Made by a program: the position numbers and the translations under genes. From NCBI GenBank assembly GCA_030690415.1, contig JAUYGZ010000008.1:1-64000 (forward strand): DNA of 64,000 bases, read 5' to 3'. The notes below the pieces were generated by a model. That model searched no databases, had not been told where the DNA came from, and saw only the letters and a list, made by a program, of their open reading frames with translations. Source of the stretch: a bacterium (GTDB lineage Bacteria > Patescibacteriota > Gracilibacteria > JAUYGZ01). This document shows positions 1 through 8,692 of this stretch, piece by piece. Numbering within the stretch: position 1 is the stretch's first letter; every line of letters starts with the position of its first letter.

Positions 1-1
1 T

Positions 2-145
2 CATCCTCCAAATCTTTTCCATGAGTTTTTTCAAAAGAAACGCTCGGAAGGCAAACCATATAGGGTAGCTTTGTGTGCCGTAATGAGAAAGATGGTGCAT
101 GTTATTTACGCTGTTTGGACGAGAGGAACGCCGTTTGTTTCTTGA
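2..145 (+). CDS. IS110-family transposase, C-terminal end (partial)
   Basis: The reading frame is open from the window edge to a TGA at 143-145. Its 47 residues include GKPYRVALCAVMRKMVHVIY, which has the look of the C-terminal Transposase_20 domain of IS110-family enzymes (a GK, an A-x-MRK block and a hydrophobic tail ending in PF). These DEDD transposases move circular intermediates, and some members (the IS1111-attC group) insert specifically into integron attC sites. That fits the attC-like core at 210-216. Only the tail is in the window, so catalytic residues cannot be judged. A bidirectional terminator follows directly. Confidence 0.72.
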   Translation, partial: HPPNLFHEFFQKKRSEGKPYRVALCAVMRKMVHVIYAVWTRGTPFVS

Positions 146-155
146 GTTTTTAATT

Positions 156-190
156 AAAAGGGGCAATTGTTAAAAATTGCCTCTTTTATT
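156..190 (+). terminator. Intrinsic terminator after the transposase
   Basis: GGCAATT at 162-168 pairs with AATTGCC at 175-181. The stem extends outward through A/T pairs to 156/187 and is followed by TTTTATT. It ends the transposase transcript. The A-run on its other side would let it also work on the minus strand, where it would stop read-through from the defence operon. Confidence 0.7.
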
Positions 191-209
191 GTTGACTGCG
201 ATATAGGTA

Positions 210-279
210 GTTAGCTGATGTATTCCTTTTCTTTTCCGACGATAGTCGGTTGTTTTAAAAATTTTCAAATTTCTTTTTC
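210..279. repeat. Left extended inverted repeat with cassette-start box GTTAGCT
   Basis: This 70-nt segment begins GTTAGCTGATG and is the near-complement of 8621-8692 at the far end of the defence module. Both copies carry a small hairpin at the same place, CCGAC-GATA-GTCGG here and TTGGGC-TATC-GCCCAA there. Stem bases differ but pairing is kept. The first seven bases match an integron R' box (G^TTRRRY-like), and the far end carries the matching R'' box AGCTAAC. No attC arms lie upstream; they may have been displaced by the IS110 insertion. Confidence 0.7.
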
Positions 280-296
280 CGTTTTTGGTGGTGGGC

Positions 297-404
297 AGAG
301 GGGAATTAAAGGGGTGAATGACCATCACCCAAAACACCTATTCTTGGTTCGAGGGAGGGGCAAGAGGGGAACAAAAGGGGTGAATTGCCCCGATCGAAAA
401 CAAT
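297..404. repeat. Two divergent GGGGAA direct repeats downstream of the Shedu gene
   Basis: Two copies of AGAGGGGAAYWAAAGGGGTG occur near 297 and 372. Each is followed by a short hairpin (GGGTGA/TCACCC and GGGGTGAATT/GCCCC-type). The segment is gene-free and lies just inside the left inverted repeat. Similar GGGGAA-hairpin units occur inside the right end (8490-8620, opposite orientation). Function unknown. Confidence 0.45.
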
Positions 405-1805
405 CTATGTTTTTATGTTCTCTACATATCTTTCAGCCATATTTAAAATTTCATCAAAAGTGAATATTTGTATATTGTGAATACTATTTCTTAACTTAGT
501 GAAATCCTTTTTTAGTCTCTTTTTCTGATCCTCGCTTAGTATATTCTGATTCTTGCAAATCTTACCGTAAGAAGAGATGATAATAATTCCTCGTGGTCTG
601 TATAGATTCTGATCGATATTAAGATAGCTTAGAAGATCTTTTTTATCTTTTGTTTTCTTAAATTTCTCGTCAGTTATTGCATCCATGTAATTTATCGATT
701 GGATAATTGCCTTGCTCATTTCGGAAGAAAAAGCGAAGTTGTCATGGGAATTATCCCAAACTAAAACATTTTTCAGGTGTGTTTTGATTTCAATAATATC
801 AACTCCGTCATAGTGATTTACTCCGACAAAATCAGGGTACTTCTTGTCTAGGTTTTCAAGATCTTTAAGTTCAACCTTAGGAATAATCTTTTTATAGGAG
901 AAAAACAAATATAGGAGATATTTTTCAAAGTATTTTTGCCAAACAGTTTCGAGTTGCCCAATGTTTTCTGAAAAATGTAATTTTATTAACTTTTTCGCTT
1001 GTTTTGTTTTTACATTACTACTTTTAAGTGCGAGGATTTCTTTTCCTGCTTGAATAATGTCTTCAAGTTTTTCTTTTATAAAGTAGTCATCCAGTTTTCT
1101 TAGATACTCCTCGTCAAATACCTCTTTTTTGATCATTTCCTCGAAGAGAGAGCCGAGTGACGTTATGTCATCCGGGTTTAAATACTGTTGAAAATCCTTT
1201 TTCTTCTTTTTTGTGTTTAGATTGAGTCTATTGATGAGAAAGTCAAATTCACCCTTTGTAATACTCGTAGTTTTTTGAGTTCTTTTATTTAGGAAAGTAA
1301 ATTTTGTTTGATTAATTAAAAAATTAAGAAGGCTTGTTTTTGAGGATTTTGCTCTTTTATCTATTTTTGTTATTTCCGCTTGTACCTCTTTGAATTTTTC
1401 AGGCTGTATCAATAGGTTTTTTGCTCTTTTTTGAAGTTCTGTTTTGTAGTTTGCTGAAATTTTTACAATATCAATGCCCTCAAATATTTTTTTAAAAATC
1501 CAGTGTTCTTTAGAAAAATTATATCCAAAGCTATTTCTTTCTTCATTTGACCAGTATTTTATAAAATCCAAAGCGTTTAAATCCTCATGAATAAGCAACG
1601 TAAGGTAATTTTCTCTTTTTATAATACTTCTCTCTATCGTATCAAAGTCATAAAAGTTTATTTTCATAAAGCCCTGTTCTTTCATGAGAATGTATTCCTC
1701 TGAATCAGCTATTTTAATGTGGTTATTTTCTTCGTTAATATCTAAAAAAGTGCTCCATGGGAACTTTTGAAATAACTGATATATGTTTGTAATCTGATCG
1801 GGCAT
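405..1805 (-). CDS. Shedu-like nuclease, DUF4263 C-terminal domain
   Basis: The 466-residue protein is Lys- and Glu-rich. Its last third, from about residue 290, reads as the DUF4263 (SduA) nuclease: YPDFVG, then DGVDIIEIKTH, a PD-(D/E)XK-like D...E-I-K signature, then helical segments. The first 290 residues are an unrecognised alpha-helical region. In known Shedu systems SduA acts alone as an oligomeric anti-phage nuclease. Here it is the last gene of a four-gene operon, 7 bp after the methylase stop codon, so it is probably co-expressed with the restriction genes. Base composition is AT-rich, like the rest of the module and unlike the core genes. The nuclease domain is fairly secure; its job in this operon is inferred. 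Confidence 0.65.
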   Translation of the reverse strand: MPDQITNIYQLFQKFPWSTFLDINEENNHIKIADSEEYILMKEQGFMKINFYDFDTIERSIIKRENYLTLLIHEDLNALDFIKYWSNEERNSFGYNFSKEHWIFKKIFEGIDIVKISANYKTELQKRAKNLLIQPEKFKEVQAEITKIDKRAKSSKTSLLNFLINQTKFTFLNKRTQKTTSITKGEFDFLINRLNLNTKKKKKDFQQYLNPDDITSLGSLFEEMIKKEVFDEEYLRKLDDYFIKEKLEDIIQAGKEILALKSSNVKTKQAKKLIKLHFSENIGQLETVWQKYFEKYLLYLFFSYKKIIPKVELKDLENLDKKYPDFVGVNHYDGVDIIEIKTHLKNVLVWDNSHDNFAFSSEMSKAIIQSINYMDAITDEKFKKTKDKKDLLSYLNIDQNLYRPRGIIIISSYGKICKNQNILSEDQKKRLKKDFTKLRNSIHNIQIFTFDEILNMAERYVENIKT

Positions 1806-1812
1806 GTTGTGG

Positions 1813-4800
1813 TTACTTTATAGAGGAATCCTCAACAATTTTAATTTCTTCACTCGTAAGACCATAAAGTTGATATACAAGTTGGTCAATTTGCGCCTCA
1901 TACTCCTTGGAAAACGCCTGTTTCTTCGCGTTTAAAGCATGATCCCCATCACTTTTTATAGATGTTATCAAATTTACCAGATCAATAAATGGTTTTTGCT
2001 TTGATTCCGATGCTTCGTGTATTGGAAACTGATCGAGGTGCCTTCTTTTAATATATGGAAATACCTCTGGATTAGTTATAAAGAATTTATTGTAGATATA
2101 GGTAAATAATTTTGAGTTCAATAGCGCCAAAAGATATTCCTCTTTATATTTTTTATCTTTAGTCACGATGTTGTATAAAGATTGTATGGTATAAAATTGT
2201 TTTTCGTCCAAACATGCTGTTAATTTTCGGCCTGTCTTCCTAAGAAGTATCTTTCTGTTTGCTAAATAAACTTTTTCGTTATCATTGCTATGAATTAACG
2301 ATTTATCGAAATTCACATAGTTCCCTCTATCAAACAGTATCCATTTGTCTATATCTTTTCCGCCAAGAACCGGCTTGCTGTTTTGAAAAATTGGGCTTTT
2401 TGAAATCATATCTTTTTGTCCGCCAGTCATAATCCCAATGTAATTTAAGGCCAGATCTCCTAGCGGTTTAGAGAAGAGCTTCATTTTGTCTAAAATATTG
2501 TTTGCCTCATTATCATTAGTTAAATTGAAAATATATTTATCATTTTGTAAATATTTTTTTTGCTCGATAAATATTTGGTTATCTTTGTTTAATAGGTCAT
2601 CTATAAGTATTTTATTGCTGGTGTTGTCATTACTTTTTTGAAAAATTGAAATAACATTATCAACCACAATGGTGCCAAATACCTTCGGTGGTAGTTTCAT
2701 GAATAGTCTGATTTTTGTATTGTCCAACAAAAATTTCCGTATCTTGAAGGAATAAAAATTCGATAAAAAATTCCATGGTGTGATAAATGTTACCAGCCCA
2801 TCATTTTTTAGTATTTTTACAGCCTTTTCAATAAACAAAACATATAAATCTAATTTATCGTAAGCTGTCTCGAAATTTTCTTGATAAATTCTTTTAAACT
2901 CATTCGATATTTTGCCATATTTTGTTGTTACATACGGAGGGTTGGCGATTGCAATATCAAACCCCTCTTTAACTCCAAACATCCATTCTGGATCAAACCA
3001 AGAGGATGCTTGATGGCTAAATGGGTCCCAGGTTGTGAGTTTGGAAGTGAGCTCGGCGTGACCTCTTATATCGCTTTGAATCAAATGATCTAGCATCTTT
3101 TTTTGAACTTGCACAAATTCAAATTTCAATTTGTCTCTTTCGGCTCCGGTTGAGCTAAAGAACAAGTCTCTTAACTCTTGCAGTTCAGTAATTCCGGCTT
3201 CATCTTCGAAGAGATTGGCTTGCTCCTTTGAATTAGATGATTGAGGCAGTACGATTAGGGTGTTTGCTGTAACGAATTTGAAATCCAAGTTAGGCAACGG
3301 CTCAATCCCTCTGTTTTCCGCATTGTCGTCAATGCTTTCATCTACGATAAGAGTCAAAAAGCATCGTAAGCGAGAAATTTCCGTTGCAATGGGCTGAATA
3401 TCCACGCCAAAAATATTTTCTCGGATAATTCCAAGTTTGCGAATATAGTCAAAATTTTTGTTTTCAAATTCACGCTCAATTGCTCGGCGAATTTCCGGAG
3501 ATGCATGTTGAATTTGTTTTTTAAACCAGTTTTTTCCGTCCGGGTCGGTTTGTTGAAGAATAAAGACAATCTTTTGGAGCATTCCCATAGGGAAAGCACC
3601 GGAACCGCAAGCGGGGTCTAGTATTTTAATCTGATGAAGCGCCTCGGTGATGTTTTTTTGCTCTTCTTCGGTTAAAGGATATTCCGTATCATCGCCTAAA
3701 TCATAGCTAATGACTGCTCGTATTTTTTCCTCACCAATGCCGGTTTTATTGCTTAGGTAAGCATAAAGGCTCTCATCGACCATATAGTCGACAATAGTCC
3801 TTGGGGTGTAGTAGCTTCCTGTGCTTTTTCGAGCCGATTCTCCGGTTTCGGGATTAATCTCGGCAAGGAGATTTTCAAAAATGCGTCCAAGCATTTCCGG
3901 ATCAATAGAAAGTTCCTCATCAAAACTGATGTTTTCATCAATAGTGAAGTTGTAGGTTTCTAAGAATTCAAAAAATTCTTGTAACCAGGTGTCAGGAACC
4001 CTAACAATGTTATTAAAAATAGCCTGCTTTCCTTCGTTATAATTAAAAAAGTCGTCATAATGTGGTGTAAAAAGACCGCCATTGAGATAAGGTATGGAAT
4101 TAAATCCATTTTGAGTATACATTTCTTTTCGTTCTTTTATCGGTTTATTGAGAACTTCAAAGAATATCGGTTCAAGAACGCTATGATAGTAATTTCCATT
4201 AGCCAGTGCCGCTTCATGAGATAGAAGTGATAACGGCATTAAGGCTATTTCATCCTTACTTTTCTTTTCTCGCAAAAACCAGCAAAAAATAACGCGACCA
4301 ATTAGCCGGACGGCAAATTCAAGTGAGGTTTGGCTTTTATCCTGAATCGAGGGGAGTTTTAGGAGCGGTTCATATTCATTTTTACTTTTTCTATTGCCGA
4401 CAGTGCCACCAACCAGTTTGGTAAACAGTTCCGATATTTTTTTATAAAAGTCTTTATTTACAACCTCAAGCGAAAACCGACTTTGTAAATCTTCAAAATT
4501 AGAGACTGACCCTTTGCTGATCAGGAATTTCTCAGGCGTTGCTGTTTTGCTGTTTGGCCCAAGAATAAAAGAATAGCGTTTTGGGCTAGATCGTTCAATC
4601 GTGAGTTTTGCTTTCTCATTTCTTTTGGGCGTAAGCGTCATTAATGAAAAACGCCATTGATCATCATCTTCTGAATAAAACGCAATAAGAGCTCGAAACG
4701 CGCCACTTCTCCTCATGATTTGAAACCCTCCCAATGTGAGCCCAACTCGTCTTTTGGATGTACCTGTATGTTTAATTTCAAAAACTTTGAGGTCTAGCTC

Positions 4801-4950
4801 TCTGTTTTCACCTAGCAAGTACGCAGATTCAATATCGCTAGATTTTGTTTCTGTTGTCTTTATTTCCCGTTCATCAACATATAAGTCAGGTAAAAATTCT
4901 GTGACAAAATTAATAAATCGTTCTCTATTATAGGTTTTTCTCAATATCAT
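1813..4950 (-). CDS. Eco57I-type restriction enzyme-adenine methyltransferase (type IIG-like)
   Basis: This 1045-residue protein has the layout of a combined restriction and modification enzyme. Near residues 50-60, ELDLKVFEIKH may be a PD-(D/E)XK nuclease core. The methyltransferase has SAM motif I DPACGSGAFPMG at about residue 445 and catalytic motif IV ANPPYV at about 665. A target-recognition region follows. It would methylate adenine N6. The gene overlaps the helicase stop codon by 4 nt (ATGA), so the two are translationally coupled and likely form one complex. It could equally be the modification subunit of a DISARM- or BREX-like system. I saw no drmA, drmB, pglZ or brxC homologues nearby. 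Confidence 0.8.
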   Translation of the reverse strand: MILRKTYNRERFINFVTEFLPDLYVDEREIKTTETKSSDIESAYLLGENRELDLKVFEIKHTGTSKRRVGLTLGGFQIMRRSGAFRALIAFYSEDDDQWRFSLMTLTPKRNEKAKLTIERSSPKRYSFILGPNSKTATPEKFLISKGSVSNFEDLQSRFSLEVVNKDFYKKISELFTKLVGGTVGNRKSKNEYEPLLKLPSIQDKSQTSLEFAVRLIGRVIFCWFLREKKSKDEIALMPLSLLSHEAALANGNYYHSVLEPIFFEVLNKPIKERKEMYTQNGFNSIPYLNGGLFTPHYDDFFNYNEGKQAIFNNIVRVPDTWLQEFFEFLETYNFTIDENISFDEELSIDPEMLGRIFENLLAEINPETGESARKSTGSYYTPRTIVDYMVDESLYAYLSNKTGIGEEKIRAVISYDLGDDTEYPLTEEEQKNITEALHQIKILDPACGSGAFPMGMLQKIVFILQQTDPDGKNWFKKQIQHASPEIRRAIEREFENKNFDYIRKLGIIRENIFGVDIQPIATEISRLRCFLTLIVDESIDDNAENRGIEPLPNLDFKFVTANTLIVLPQSSNSKEQANLFEDEAGITELQELRDLFFSSTGAERDKLKFEFVQVQKKMLDHLIQSDIRGHAELTSKLTTWDPFSHQASSWFDPEWMFGVKEGFDIAIANPPYVTTKYGKISNEFKRIYQENFETAYDKLDLYVLFIEKAVKILKNDGLVTFITPWNFLSNFYSFKIRKFLLDNTKIRLFMKLPPKVFGTIVVDNVISIFQKSNDNTSNKILIDDLLNKDNQIFIEQKKYLQNDKYIFNLTNDNEANNILDKMKLFSKPLGDLALNYIGIMTGGQKDMISKSPIFQNSKPVLGGKDIDKWILFDRGNYVNFDKSLIHSNDNEKVYLANRKILLRKTGRKLTACLDEKQFYTIQSLYNIVTKDKKYKEEYLLALLNSKLFTYIYNKFFITNPEVFPYIKRRHLDQFPIHEASESKQKPFIDLVNLITSIKSDGDHALNAKKQAFSKEYEAQIDQLVYQLYGLTSEEIKIVEDSSIK

Positions 4951-7900
4951 ACTCGGTGTTCTTGGCTAAGAAGTATTATTTCATGCTCATCCTCGAATTT
5001 ATTTACACGCTTGTTTATAACCTCAATTTGATATTCAGGGATGATTAGTTGTAGCTCTTGAAAGGCCTTTTCAATATCTTTTATTTCCAGCTGAGCAATG
5101 TCTTTCATTGCTCCTTCACTGAGATCATCGTATTTTTCAATAATGTCTTTTAAATCGTCGCAATAATTTTTTGCCTTAGGCAGCTCATTTTTAATGAGCT
5201 GTATTTTTTCAAGCGCTTTTTGTCTTCTGCCCTGAATTTTAGGGAGTTCGTGTTTCTTAAAAAGTTCATCTCGAATAAGTGCAAAAGTTTCGTCGTAGCT
5301 TTTATCTCCATTTTCTCCCACATCTCCGGGTTCGGCGGAAAAATAGTGAAGCGCGTCTTCGGCTGAGCAAATTCTTATACCCTCGTCATCTGTGCCAACC
5401 GCAAAAATGCTATGACTGCCTTTTTTACCAAAACCAACCATTGCAGGCTGTGGCATTTGTGGACGAATAACTCGACTTCTAGAAGGTATATCTATCACGA
5501 GTTTCATTAGATCCTTATCATCTTTTGACTGTTCGTAAATTTCCCTATACGGCGCGTCCCACGATAGCTGCTCTTGTCGCTCTTCACTTTTTTTGTATTG
5601 TTCAATAAAAAAGCTTCTTACTTCTTCGTCGTTGGTGAGAATTTGCGTGTCTGTTCCAATTACCGAATTAATGAGCCTCATTTTCAGAGTGGAAACCTCT
5701 TTAATGCGAGCTGTTTTTTCTCCAATATGAGTTGGGAAATAGTTATAAATATATAACTTATCAAACACTTTCTTATTAATACGGTTTATACGTCCAATAC
5801 GCTGAATAACACGTGTGGGGTTATACGGAATATCATAATTGATAATGATGCCAGCTCGATGGAGGTTGTAGCCTTCACTTATGGCGTCAGTAGCCAACAA
5901 CACATCATAATCATCGCTTTGGGTATCGTCTGGAACGCTTGCATCAAAATTTTTCTTTAAAATATCGTTACTTTGCTTGCTTTTATCTTCGGAGGTGTAT
6001 TTCAATAGCCTTAAGCCGCTTTTTTCTGAGAGAACGTCATAAAGATATTTAACCGTATCTGCGTAACTGGAAAATACTACGATTTTTCGTTTTGGATCCT
6101 CTCGTAGAAGCTCGGAGAGCGTTTCAGTTAATCCTATAACTTTGGGATCATGACCTGCTTTTTTATCACTTCCAAACCAGTTGGTTTGTATTTCATGAAG
6201 TACCGCAATATCGTGCTCAAGTTCGGTAATAAAATTTTCACTTAGGCTTGATGCATCAATCGCTATAAGACCTTTTGAAGTTCTCAATTTTTCTAGCTCG
6301 TCTTCAAATAAGTCTTTTTTCAATTCTTCATCGATTGAATCTGAGTTTTCAAGCAAAAAATCAGGATCAGGAATTTTACCTTTTTTATAAATTGGGACTT
6401 TCCCAACTTCATGATACCAACGTTTGATTAACTCGTTAGAATAAATAATATTTTGTAGCGTTTTTCTGAATGCTTCTTTTGAGCTTTCAAAACGCATCAC
6501 GAGCAATCTTTTCATGAATGAAGCCAGGTTTGTTTGAGCTGTCTTTAGGTCACTTTCATCTAAATCTTCACTATACTTTTTAAGAAAGTCAGAAATGTCG
6601 TCAATATATGTTGTTGGCTTATAACGTGCCCCAATAAAGCCAGTTTCTTTATTCGTAAGTTTTTCTAGAGTGTCTAAATATAATTCGGTAAGTTCTCCCA
6701 GTTCGTATTCTTTAAGCTCCGGGCCGGCAACTTCTGCAAATTTAATGTTTTGTCTTTCAAGATCTTTTTTGTACTTGGAAATATAATCAAGATCCAGTCT
6801 TGACCTGCGTATAACTACTGTTTCTATAAGCCGTCGAAGCTCTTTTGCAATAATGTCCGCTTCACTGGCAATCTGATATTCTGTTAATTTTTCTTTTGCT
6901 CTAGCGCGATTTAATTTCTTATATCTTGTGATGAGCTCTCTAAACCGCAAACTTAGATTGTCGATAGAGCGAATTGTTGAGCGTCCGGGGGTTTGAAATA
7001 GCTTTATAAGAGCAAAAACATCCTTTGGATCATTATTGAATGGAGTTGCCGTAAGTAGAAGTATTTTGTGATCAGGGTGACTTCTCGTTACCTGCCAAAG
7101 TTTTTTATAATCATCTGTATCTTCGTTTCTAAATCTGTGAGCCTCGTCAATAACAATAAGAACAGGCTCTTTGCATTTATGATATTTTTCGTAAACTTGT
7201 TTAATATTCCCAGAGCTGAAAATTTGAGTTCCTGGAATTTTGAATTCAGCTTGATAGTCTTCCCACTGATTTTTCAAATGAGGTGGTGCGATTATAACTG
7301 TTCTCATGCCCATGTTATGAGCTACGGCAGAGGCAATAATACTTTTACCCAGCCCAACTACATCAGCAACAATAACACCGTCATACTTATCTATTTTTTC
7401 GATTGCCGATTTAATAGCGTCTACTTGATATTGAAGATCAATATATTGACCATTGGTAATTTTTTCAGGTGTTTCAATATCCGCAGCTTCGTCATCAAAA
7501 CTGAATAATTCATGTAGTACTCGTAAGTACATGATGTATGGATCAACTTTTGCATGAATCCATAACTGCGTATCAAGCGCATCTAAAAACTCATCTCGGG
7601 AGTCCGGAGTAACCACGTTAATACTCTCTGCGTCATTCCATGATTTTTGGAAATGTTTCGAGTATTCGATAACTCTCTCTGTGTTGTCAAACTGTTCGTT
7701 AAGCTCTCCTTGAGCTATCAGCCCGTTATAGGTGAAATTACTTGAACCCATGAAAACTGTTCCAGTGTTATCCTCTTTATTGCTATGTAAAATATACAAT
7801 TTTTCATGACTGGATTTTTTTGTCATTTTTATTTCCAAAGTACCGTTCTGTATTTTCTGTTCAAAAAGCATTAATGCTTCTTGTTGGTCGGTATTATCAA

Positions 7901-8249
7901 AAATTGAGGATTCGTTGAATATTTCAATAAAGCTTTTGATATAATCTTGTTTTTTGCCAGTTCTTGAGGTTGCTGGATTTCGTGGGGCATATCGCGCAAG
8001 CTCGACTTCTCCACCTTCTCTACGCGATGCTGACAGCATTTCTTTTACCACATTTGGATCAATGTAATTTCCAACAACGATTCTGACGGGTATATCTTTT
8101 AGATATTTAGCTAATAATTGCCAGCCTGAAAAATAAAAAAATGCGACAGAAATATCGATACTTGTAATATTTTTTTGTTCCAAGACATTTGCGAGTGCTT
8201 GGTACATGGTGCTTTCCCTGTTGTTTATGATTTTGAGATTATTTGCCAT
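4947..8249 (-). CDS. PLD-nuclease/SNF2 helicase fusion
   Basis: The N-terminal 250 residues form a phospholipase-D-like nuclease module with an HxK motif (HEKLYI) followed by GSSNFT. A SNF2-type helicase follows: Walker A DVVGLGKS, Walker B DEAHRF, motif III LLLTATPFNN, and a C-terminal RecA lobe with QRIGRINR. It is expected to translocate on DNA and cut it, or license cutting, with the downstream methylase. I chose ATG 8249 (MANNLKIINNRES) because PLD-helicases start near this motif. It lies 4 bp past the regulator stop. ATG 8270, inside the regulator gene, has an AAGG upstream and is possible. The architecture recalls DISARM DrmD plus DrmC in one chain, but that is only analogy. Confidence 0.82.
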   Translation of the reverse strand: MANNLKIINNRESTMYQALANVLEQKNITSIDISVAFFYFSGWQLLAKYLKDIPVRIVVGNYIDPNVVKEMLSASRREGGEVELARYAPRNPATSRTGKKQDYIKSFIEIFNESSIFDNTDQQEALMLFEQKIQNGTLEIKMTKKSSHEKLYILHSNKEDNTGTVFMGSSNFTYNGLIAQGELNEQFDNTERVIEYSKHFQKSWNDAESINVVTPDSRDEFLDALDTQLWIHAKVDPYIMYLRVLHELFSFDDEAADIETPEKITNGQYIDLQYQVDAIKSAIEKIDKYDGVIVADVVGLGKSIIASAVAHNMGMRTVIIAPPHLKNQWEDYQAEFKIPGTQIFSSGNIKQVYEKYHKCKEPVLIVIDEAHRFRNEDTDDYKKLWQVTRSHPDHKILLLTATPFNNDPKDVFALIKLFQTPGRSTIRSIDNLSLRFRELITRYKKLNRARAKEKLTEYQIASEADIIAKELRRLIETVVIRRSRLDLDYISKYKKDLERQNIKFAEVAGPELKEYELGELTELYLDTLEKLTNKETGFIGARYKPTTYIDDISDFLKKYSEDLDESDLKTAQTNLASFMKRLLVMRFESSKEAFRKTLQNIIYSNELIKRWYHEVGKVPIYKKGKIPDPDFLLENSDSIDEELKKDLFEDELEKLRTSKGLIAIDASSLSENFITELEHDIAVLHEIQTNWFGSDKKAGHDPKVIGLTETLSELLREDPKRKIVVFSSYADTVKYLYDVLSEKSGLRLLKYTSEDKSKQSNDILKKNFDASVPDDTQSDDYDVLLATDAISEGYNLHRAGIIINYDIPYNPTRVIQRIGRINRINKKVFDKLYIYNYFPTHIGEKTARIKEVSTLKMRLINSVIGTDTQILTNDEEVRSFFIEQYKKSEERQEQLSWDAPYREIYEQSKDDKDLMKLVIDIPSRSRVIRPQMPQPAMVGFGKKGSHSIFAVGTDDEGIRICSAEDALHYFSAEPGDVGENGDKSYDETFALIRDELFKKHELPKIQGRRQKALEKIQLIKNELPKAKNYCDDLKDIIEKYDDLSEGAMKDIAQLEIKDIEKAFQELQLIIPEYQIEVINKRVNKFEDEHEIILLSQEHRV

Positions 8250-8253
8250 ATCA

Positions 8254-8463
8254 TTAATTAATAAGTTCATCCACGCTGACCTTGAGTGCCTCAGCAATTT
8301 TTTTTAGTGTTTCGATTGTTGGATTTGTATTTGCTCCACTTTCAACAGTAACTACTGTATTTAAAGAAAGGTCTGCTAATTTAGAAAGTCGATCTTGCGA
8401 TAGATTTTGCTCTGTTCGCAGCCGTTTGATGTTCTTTCCAATGGTATTCTTAGGGTTTGGCAT
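8254..8463 (-). CDS. Xre-family helix-turn-helix regulator
   Basis: This 69-residue protein is a single Cro/C1-type HTH domain: IGKNIKRLRTEQNLSQDRLS, a turn, then SLNTVVTVESGANTNP and ALKVSVDELI. I used ATG 8463 because the product then spans exactly one domain; the frame is open further upstream through repeat sequence. It is the first gene of the defence operon and is followed at once by the helicase, which suggests autoregulation of the whole unit. Small Xre controllers like this commonly delay restriction expression until methylation is complete. A sigma70-type promoter lies just upstream at 8491-8519. Confidence 0.85.
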   Translation of the reverse strand: MPNPKNTIGKNIKRLRTEQNLSQDRLSKLADLSLNTVVTVESGANTNPTIETLKKIAEALKVSVDELIN

Positions 8464-8489
8464 ACCAATATAATGTATAGATTTGATTG

Positions 8490-8620
8490 TATGGTACTGC
8501 TTTGAAATTCCCCTGTCAAAAAGAGTGTTTCGCCGATAGGCGGAATTCCATATATTCCCCTCATCAAATAAGCGTTTCCGGAGTGTAGCGGAGGAAACAC
8601 CATATTTCCCCTCCTCAAAA
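8490..8620. repeat. GGGGAA-hairpin direct repeats upstream of the regulator
   Basis: On the plus strand, TTCCCCT-N-TCAAA occurs three times at roughly 50-bp spacing. The first two are followed by different hairpins: CGCC-GATA-GGCG near 8533, and TTTCC-N-GGAAA near 8573. The stems differ while the pairing is kept, so structure rather than sequence seems conserved. The array overlaps the operon promoter. No gene is supported here. Confidence 0.5.
8491..8519 (-). promoter_or_regulatory. Promoter of the defence operon
   Basis: Read on the minus strand, TTGACA (8519-8514) is separated by exactly 17 bp from TACCAT (8496-8491). The Xre start codon is 28 bp further on. The -35 box lies inside the first GGGGAA repeat, so that repeat array could be the operator. 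Confidence 0.5.
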
Positions 8621-8692
8621 GAAAAAGAAATTTGAAAATTTTTAAAACAATTGGGCGATAGCCCAAAAAAGAAAAGGAATATGTCAGCTAAC
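8621..8692. repeat. Right extended inverted repeat of the defence module
   Basis: The reverse complement of this segment starts GTTAGCTGACATATTCC and continues through a TTGGGC-TATC-GCCCAA hairpin to TTTCTTTTTC. It matches 210-279 nearly throughout. Its last seven bases, AGCTAAC (8686-8692), form the R''-like box of the attC-like site that follows. Confidence 0.7.

Noticed and set aside
218-463. Plus-strand open frame over the left repeats
   Set aside because: It consists of the inverted repeat and GGGGAA units and runs into the end of the Shedu gene; low-complexity translation.
405-8249. Classification as DISARM or BREX
   Set aside because: No drmA, drmB, brxC or pglZ homologue is present; only the helicase, PLD and methylase parts are shared.
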